DNA of 64,000 nt from Branchiostoma lanceolatum (lineage: Eukaryota > Chordata > Leptocardii > Amphioxiformes > Branchiostomatidae). Under the pieces are notes generated by a model, which did no database searches, was not told where the DNA came from, and saw nothing but the letters and a program-made list of their open reading frames with translations. Shown here piece after piece: positions 61,901-64,000 of this stretch (position 1 is the stretch's first letter; each line of letters begins with the position of its first letter). Position numbers and translations under genes: made by a program. The stretch spans positions 13,356,734 through 13,420,733 of the forward strand of contig NC_089738.1 in the NCBI RefSeq assembly GCF_035083965.1, read 5' to 3'.

Positions 61901-64000
61901 ATAATTAAATTAATATTGCTATTTAGGATGAATTTGACATTTAGACATGACTTTGATTTATGCATGTACACACAGTAGAAGTAAAACGGACAAAACCCGA
62001 TAGCTAGTGAAATTGTCTTTTGTAATTGGATGTGCACACCAATGGATGCTTTATTGTCTAGTATAAAGACACGCACCTTTCCATTTTGTTACTTATTTCT
62101 AATTGCTTTGTTTGAAGTAGTAACCCAAGAAAGACGCAGACACGCGTTGGCTGCGCTCTATCAGCTCAAAATGGACAAACGCAATTTTCGTGAAAACATT
62201 ACAAAATTAAAGACTTACACACTTGTATGAAACGTCTCATGTTTGGAAATAGTGAAAATGACGCTGTCTTAGACCAGTTATATACAATAATAGTTTTATG
62301 TACTCAGAATATTGATGTAGATTGTTATGCTGTCCATTATGCTAATGCCATTGTGATGTCTTTGTCAGCAGGGCTAGCCCTTTGTAATAGCCATAGGCTA
62401 GTTGGGCAGTCCTGGCTGTGCGTCCCGAACAGCTAAACCAAATGTACTTAAATTGTACTACTTCATCAATTAGGAGAATCGTTCCTGTTGGTAACCGTTA
62501 TGGGGGGAATTCTCCAAATTGATGTCAAAGACGGGTCAAAGATCACGGTCGCTTCATCTTCGTCGCAAGCATATCGGAGGCCCAGTCGGACCCTGGACTA
62601 CGACCCTATGACTGACTTCGTGTACTGGGTAGGAATGGAGGGCACCAAACGAGTTCGTCGTGATGGACGTAGGGTGGAGACCATCATGGAATCTCATATC
62701 AATTGTGGGTGATATTCTGCCTTTTACTTTATTTGTTACTGTCTATCATTCTGTGTACAGTATATCGTATGGAATTTCAAATATATAAACTAGTGCTACC
62801 GTAGCATTCACTGATATTGTAGATTACACATATTCTGATAATGCTAATAAAAGTCAATGTTATATGTGCTTCCTTGTTGCCATGGTTAAACATCCACCAT
62901 AACGCTTTCAGTAAAATGTCGCTGTCGTTGAAATTATAATCTTAACGTTATTGGAAAAAAGTGCTTTTCACTCTTTTCTGATTTTTTTTTACTGCAACTT
63001 ATGATGATATATATTTAGCCTATGGCCTGAGATTGGACCATGCTGGGGGGAATATCTACTGGAACGACTACGGTTCTCAAAATATCTTAGTAGCCCGGAA
63101 GGACGGATCGTTCGCCAAGACACTTCTGACGTCGCGCATCGAGAGGCCTCACGGGCTGGTCTTGGACCCTAGAAACGGGTGATTCTATCAGACACAAGCA
63201 TGACTTGAAAAAAGTGGCGTGCATGCCATCGTTTAAGACTTAGGGTGTCCACACCACATGTTATGTTCAATGCTTTCCATTCCAATACTTTGCCACCAAT
63301 TGATCAACAGAAGACGTGCACAAAGACATGTTGGAGCTCTTGTCACCCTTTCTAAAATCTGTTTCTTTTATCCCGCTCAGTATATTGCTCAAAGGAAACT
63401 ACTTTCCTGAACATCTGTGAACTAATAGGTCACAGTGTTGAGAAACAGGTAGCATTTCCCCAGCTATGAAAGAGTTTCCTTTTCCCATTGTGCGATGCAA
63501 GCTTAACATATGTCAATGATTATGCAAACGAATTGTTTGCTGACTGGATACAATTCTGCTTGCTTGGGTACCATCCAGCATACTGGCTCTCCCTTTTCGC
63601 TTGCGTACCACGTGGACAAAAAATGAGAGCCAGGGGTACAGAGCCCGGACTTTTGAGGCACTTATGACAGAACTATGACTTAGGTACTGTTATCTGAGGA
63701 CAGTACCTAAGCCATAGTTCTGTCATAAGTGCCTCAAAAGTTAGGTGGCAGCTTTATTATTCTGCTCTCCAGATAAAAAGTGTTTCTTCTGTTTCCCGAC
63801 ATTTATTTTCACAGACTCATGTACTTGACGAGCAGGGGTGATAACCCCAGAATTGACAGAGCTGCGATGGACGGCAGCAACCTCACTACCATCATCAGCA
63901 ACCTGACTTCCCCCTCGGCCATTACAATAGACTACGAAGGTGATCGGTGATACATACATTATGGAAACCACCCATCCGTACAAAGAGGACAAAATGTGTT
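40268..64000 (+). CDS. Large mosaic CUB/CCP/MAM/WSC-like/SRCR/YWTD protein, 3' end beyond window
   Basis: 33 exons, all phase-compatible, give about 1866 residues before the sequence leaves the window. Order: signal peptide, Ser/Asp-rich linker, CUB1, CCP1, MAM1, CUB2, MAM2, CUB3, WSC-like, CCP2, MAM3, CUB4, CCP3, CUB5, CCP4, SRCR1, SRCR2, YWTD repeats. Every domain border is a phase-1 intron; CUBs are split by phase 2 and MAMs by phases 1 and 0. This is the classic layout of exon-shuffled extracellular proteins, so it is probably secreted or a type I cell-surface protein in adhesion or non-self recognition. No transmembrane segment is visible yet. CUB2-MAM2 and CUB3-MAM3 arose by duplication with their introns. 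I do not recognise a named vertebrate orthologue. The last visible exon is 63815-63946. Confidence 0.85.
41029..41234. mobile_element. 206-bp MITE, TATGCTAGGGTCACATTTCC ends
   Basis: Terminal inverted repeats of about 31 bases, starting TATGCTAGGGTCACATTTCC and extending into GGGGCCCG, flank a non-coding AT-rich core. Sits in intron 1 of the mosaic gene. Confidence 0.8.
41902..43010. mobile_element. Single arm of the CTTCGCC fold-back family
   Basis: It starts CACCTTCGCCAAGAAGGTTA and continues with the GGGCCCCCTAGCGGCC / ACTGCAG sub-repeats seen in the 17238-20140 element. The block around 42960-43000 (ATGAGGTCGTGGAACTCTAG) is also shared with that element. No matching right arm is present nearby, so it is a half element or decayed. 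Confidence 0.6.
43191..43301 (+). CDS. Mosaic gene exon 2: Ser/Asp/Tyr-rich linker
   Basis: Phase 1-1 exon of 111 nt encoding an acidic low-complexity segment. Its core is a 21-bp tandem repeat giving SDSSSSY three times, followed by [10 protein letters not shown]. Disordered, possibly phosphorylated or sulfated; length polymorphism is likely. Just outside the domain array. Confidence 0.75.
43952..44030. repeat. (CA)n microsatellite
   Basis: An uninterrupted CA run, then CACG, CACTCA and ACAG variants, ending in GACAGACAGACAC. It lies in the intron before CUB1 and is a likely length-variable locus. Confidence 0.9.
44132..44668 (+). CDS. CUB domain 1 (exons 3-4)
   Basis: Exons 44132-44360 and 44547-44668, split in phase 2. 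[38 protein letters not shown] and VLVIYNGAS are diagnostic CUB strands. Only the first disulfide pair of the canonical four cysteines is present; the second pair expected after the IYNG turn is missing. TED after the FDSF strand retains the acidic position of calcium-binding CUBs. Confidence 0.88.
45024..45209 (+). CDS. CCP/Sushi domain 1 (exon 5)
   Basis: Single phase 1-1 exon. Four cysteines in the C-x-DPG, Y-T-C-x-AGY-x-L, I-T-C-x-SNG-x-W, P-x-C order, with the invariant Trp in [10 protein letters not shown]. Short insert [12 protein letters not shown] carries an NSS sequon. Confidence 0.88.
45210..45898. other. Intron between CCP1 and MAM1
   Basis: No exon recognised. A stretch of TCACGTGAC-type motifs at 45690-45760 forms short palindromes. 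Parts of this intron recur between CCP2 and MAM3 (53670-54426), consistent with a duplicated module. Confidence 0.5.
45899..48121 (+). CDS. MAM domain 1 (exons 6-8)
   Basis: Exons 45899-46051, 47536-47801 and 48031-48121 (phase 1 and phase 0 inside). [49 protein letters not shown] and [16 protein letters not shown] are the MAM landmarks, with all four cysteines present. MAM domains usually mediate adhesion and dimerisation. The exon 7 acceptor (CTTACTCAG) lies inside an open frame that continues upstream; the domain pattern favours the acceptor. Confidence 0.85.
46240..47000. repeat. Interspersed repeat in MAM1 intron, related to the fold-back family
   Basis: Contains CCACTGCAGTTGCAAA, GCTGCAGTACCGTAGGTAGC and GCTAGGGGTCC motifs followed by AAACTTGACCTTCG, which are the sub-repeats of the 17238-20140 arms. 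Nearly the same sequence sits in the MAM2 intron (49880-50600) and partly in the MAM3 intron (54630-55090), carried along by duplication of the domain. Confidence 0.6.
48684..49251 (+). CDS. CUB domain 2 (exons 9-10)
   Basis: Exons 48684-48912 and 49139-49251. Same strand landmarks as CUB1, but the putative calcium loop reads NVDQYFDF instead of RTEDRNDV, shared with CUB3 and CUB4. Two cysteines only. It is followed directly by MAM2 with no CCP exon between. Confidence 0.87.
49547..51319 (+). CDS. MAM domain 2 (exons 11-13)
   Basis: Exons 49547-49699, 50734-50999 and 51229-51319. It differs from MAM1 by few residues (Asp-Leu for Gly-Leu in the first strand, Ser for Gly in DQSWYIY, an Asn-Gln-Thr-Ser sequon in place of Asn-Gln-Thr-Lys). 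Introns are also highly similar to those of MAM1, so the duplication is recent. Confidence 0.86.
51863..52433 (+). CDS. CUB domain 3 (exons 14-15)
   Basis: Exons 51863-52091 and 52321-52433. Nearly identical to CUB2 and CUB4; distinctive changes are TGSFIRL for AGSIIRL and QIKR at the exon end. Two-cysteine CUB with the NVDQYFDF loop. Confidence 0.87.
52945..53247 (+). CDS. WSC-like cysteine domain (exon 16)
   Basis: A single 303-nt phase 1-1 exon. Pattern: [63 protein letters not shown], with four cysteines. The GCW-RD start, A-x-x-KC helix and GGQC resemble WSC/WSC-related carbohydrate-binding modules. I cannot assign it to a defined family with certainty. It is present once, only after CUB3. 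Confidence 0.65.
53496..53669 (+). CDS. CCP/Sushi domain 2 (exon 17)
   Basis: Phase 1-1 exon, four residues shorter at its N-side than CCP1 but otherwise very close ([10 protein letters not shown]). Contains NSN-F-T and NIT sequons. Confidence 0.87.
53880..54120 (-). mobile_element. Probable LINE 3'-tail fragment, minus strand
   Basis: On the minus strand it reads AGGGCTCCCTTGGAAATCAG, then ACTGAAGGGACTACCCTAAA and an AT simple tail, matching 10432-10505. Its far side runs into unique-looking AT-rich intron sequence, so the 5' limit is uncertain. Confidence 0.5.
54427..55800 (+). CDS. MAM domain 3 (exons 18-20)
   Basis: Exons 54427-54579, 55222-55487 and 55710-55800. It retains all MAM landmarks; TDSLET replaces TDSGET and the intron is about 840 bp shorter than in MAM1. 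Sequons NQT and NGT are kept. Confidence 0.86.
56365..56923 (+). CDS. CUB domain 4 (exons 21-22)
   Basis: Exons 56365-56593 and 56811-56923. [11 protein letters not shown] replaces [11 protein letters not shown]; otherwise close to CUB2/CUB3, with NVDQYFDF and only two cysteines. Confidence 0.87.
57072..57375. mobile_element. 304-bp nearly palindromic MITE in the CUB4-CCP3 intron
   Basis: The left end starts AGGATATTGGAGTTTTCTTT and the right end is its complement AAAGAAAACTCCAATATCCT. Arm-to-arm pairing continues through GTGTCTGTCAGACACCTTCT / AGAAGGTGTCTGAAAC and AAGCGCCACCTAC to a short loop near 57225. It interrupts intron sequence that is continuous in the CUB1-CCP1 and CUB5-CCP4 introns. 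Confidence 0.82.
57452..57634 (+). CDS. CCP/Sushi domain 3 (exon 23)
   Basis: Phase 1-1 exon. [10 protein letters not shown] opens the domain; SGTVRYTC lacks one residue that the other CCPs have (SGETVRYTC). Cys, Trp and Gly positions are intact and the domain ends IPTCKG. Confidence 0.85.
57780..58210 (+). mobile_element. 5'-truncated LINE, C-terminal end of reverse transcriptase
   Basis: Two overlapping frames read a typical non-LTR RT C-terminus: [21 protein letters not shown], then after a frame change [16 protein letters not shown] and SLDGFKQ. The frame change and the missing 5' portion show it is dead. The downstream block GTGTTACGCCGAATGGCGGT is shared with 10969-11010. A non-LTR element of jockey/CR1-like type is likely; the clade is not resolved. 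Confidence 0.7.
58419..58965 (+). CDS. CUB domain 5 (exons 24-25)
   Basis: Exons 58419-58632 and 58853-58965. Shorter N-side than the other CUBs (starts directly CGDDLTAP). The loop is NTEELYDS, resembling CUB1 rather than CUB2-4, and the pair CUB5-CCP4 parallels CUB1-CCP1. Two cysteines. Confidence 0.87.
59263..59445 (+). CDS. CCP/Sushi domain 4 (exon 26)
   Basis: Phase 1-1 exon; [20 protein letters not shown], then [27 protein letters not shown]. All four cysteines and the Trp are present. Confidence 0.88.
59640..60210. repeat. Right-arm copy of the CTTCGCC fold-back family in intron
   Basis: AT-rich GCAAATTAGGCCTCATTTAC-type text runs through GCTAGGGGGCCCAGACC and ends GGCGAAGGTAATTATC, which is the right terminus of the 17238-20140 element. 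No left arm adjoins it. Confidence 0.55.
60269..60728 (+). CDS. SRCR domain 1 (exons 27-28)
   Basis: Exons 60269-60466 and 60603-60728, divided in phase 1. [71 protein letters not shown]. Six cysteines, i.e. group A, although the two-exon split is more usual for group A than the single-exon group B. SRCR modules bind ligands in scavenger and innate recognition receptors. Confidence 0.87.
60992..61423 (+). CDS. SRCR domain 2 (exons 29-30)
   Basis: Exons 60992-61183 and 61292-61423. It parallels SRCR1 ([59 protein letters not shown]) with six cysteines. The exon ends three codons later than in SRCR1 at A/GTACGT. Confidence 0.87.
62100..62440 (+). mobile_element. Probable retroelement 3' fragment
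   Basis: Contains a short frame ending [14 protein letters not shown], then CCCTTTGTAATAGCC and GCTAGTTGGGCAGTCCTGG, the block shared in inverted orientation with 28250-28310. Lies in the intron between SRCR2 and the YWTD exons. Confidence 0.4.
62474..63946 (+). CDS. YWTD (LDLR class B) propeller blades, exons 31-33; domain continues beyond window
   Basis: Exons 62474-62704, 63019-63178 and 63815-63946 (phases 1, 2, 2). Blade motifs: [14 protein letters not shown] with [20 protein letters not shown] with ILVARKDG and [21 protein letters not shown] with IDRAAMDG and [15 protein letters not shown] is degenerate (YWVG, YWND, MYLT), as often in these propellers. Three to four of the six blades are inside the window. 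The second donor in GAAGGTGATCG/GTGATA is preferred because it keeps the family's D-x-E-G-D-R run. Confidence 0.8.
63649..63741. mobile_element. 93-bp hairpin element in last intron
   Basis: 42-base arms (63649-63690 and 63700-63741) starting ACTTTTGAGGCACTTATGAC, with one mismatch and a 9-base loop. It adjoins a decayed palindrome at 63560-63640 (GGCTCTC ... GAGAGCC). Confidence 0.8.

Noticed and set aside
61424-62473. A gene boundary between the SRCR domains and the YWTD exons.
   Set aside because: No stop with polyadenylation signal follows SRCR2 in a convincing way, no new signal peptide precedes the YWTD exons, and phase 1 matches across the intron. A break cannot be fully excluded without RNA data.

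Overview
The window looks like animal nuclear DNA, most plausibly from a cephalochordate (amphioxus, Branchiostoma-like). The reasons are many short exons with GT/AG introns, domain-shuffled extracellular proteins with phase-1 introns, recent tandem gene duplicates, and introns full of hairpin MITEs, fold-back elements and truncated LINE/SINE copies. The species assignment is inference; no search could be run. All five recognisable genes are on the + strand. Exon boundaries were set by hand from splice sites plus reading-frame and domain continuity.

Region 1 (1-17.2 kb) holds two tandem copies, about 11.7 kb apart, of an alpha-2,8-sialyltransferase-like gene (ST8Sia, GT29). Copy B (12710-16976) is a compact 8-exon gene for about 406 aa. 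Copy A (1023-9888) has the same exons, but a ~610-bp segment running from the middle of exon 1 to the middle of exon 2 is present nine times in tandem. Each junction makes a new chimeric 123-bp exon (exon-2 head joined to exon-1 tail) that is phase 2-2 and open. Copy A is therefore predicted to be about 734 aa, with eight extra 41-aa stem repeats, each bringing an N-glycosylation sequon created at the splice junction. This is the most striking feature of the window.

Region 2 (17.2-26.4 kb) has no recognisable gene. It holds a 2.9-kb fold-back element, a 1.4-kb TIR element ending in a GTCACAA-type terminus, a 1.5-kb element with 24-bp TIRs, a tRNA-derived SINE, small MITEs and a (GGTT)n tract.

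Region 3 (26.4-38.9 kb) is a cluster of three four-exon SLC16 (monocarboxylate transporter-like) genes of 465, 472 and 469 aa with identical intron phases. Genes 2 and 3 are nearly identical over the second half of exon 3, which suggests recent duplication or gene conversion.

Region 4 (39.0-40.1 kb) is a ~200-bp satellite with a 405-bp dimeric higher-order period. It lies directly upstream of the last gene.

Region 5 (40.27 kb to the window end) is one large mosaic gene that runs out of the window. Its 33 visible exons are in continuous phase and encode about 1866 aa: signal peptide, Ser/Asp-rich segment, CUB, CCP, MAM, CUB, MAM, CUB, WSC-like, CCP, MAM, CUB, CCP, CUB, CCP, SRCR, SRCR, then a YWTD (LDLR class B) propeller. 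It grew by internal tandem duplication of CUB/MAM blocks together with their introns. The combination reads as a secreted or cell-surface recognition/adhesion protein.
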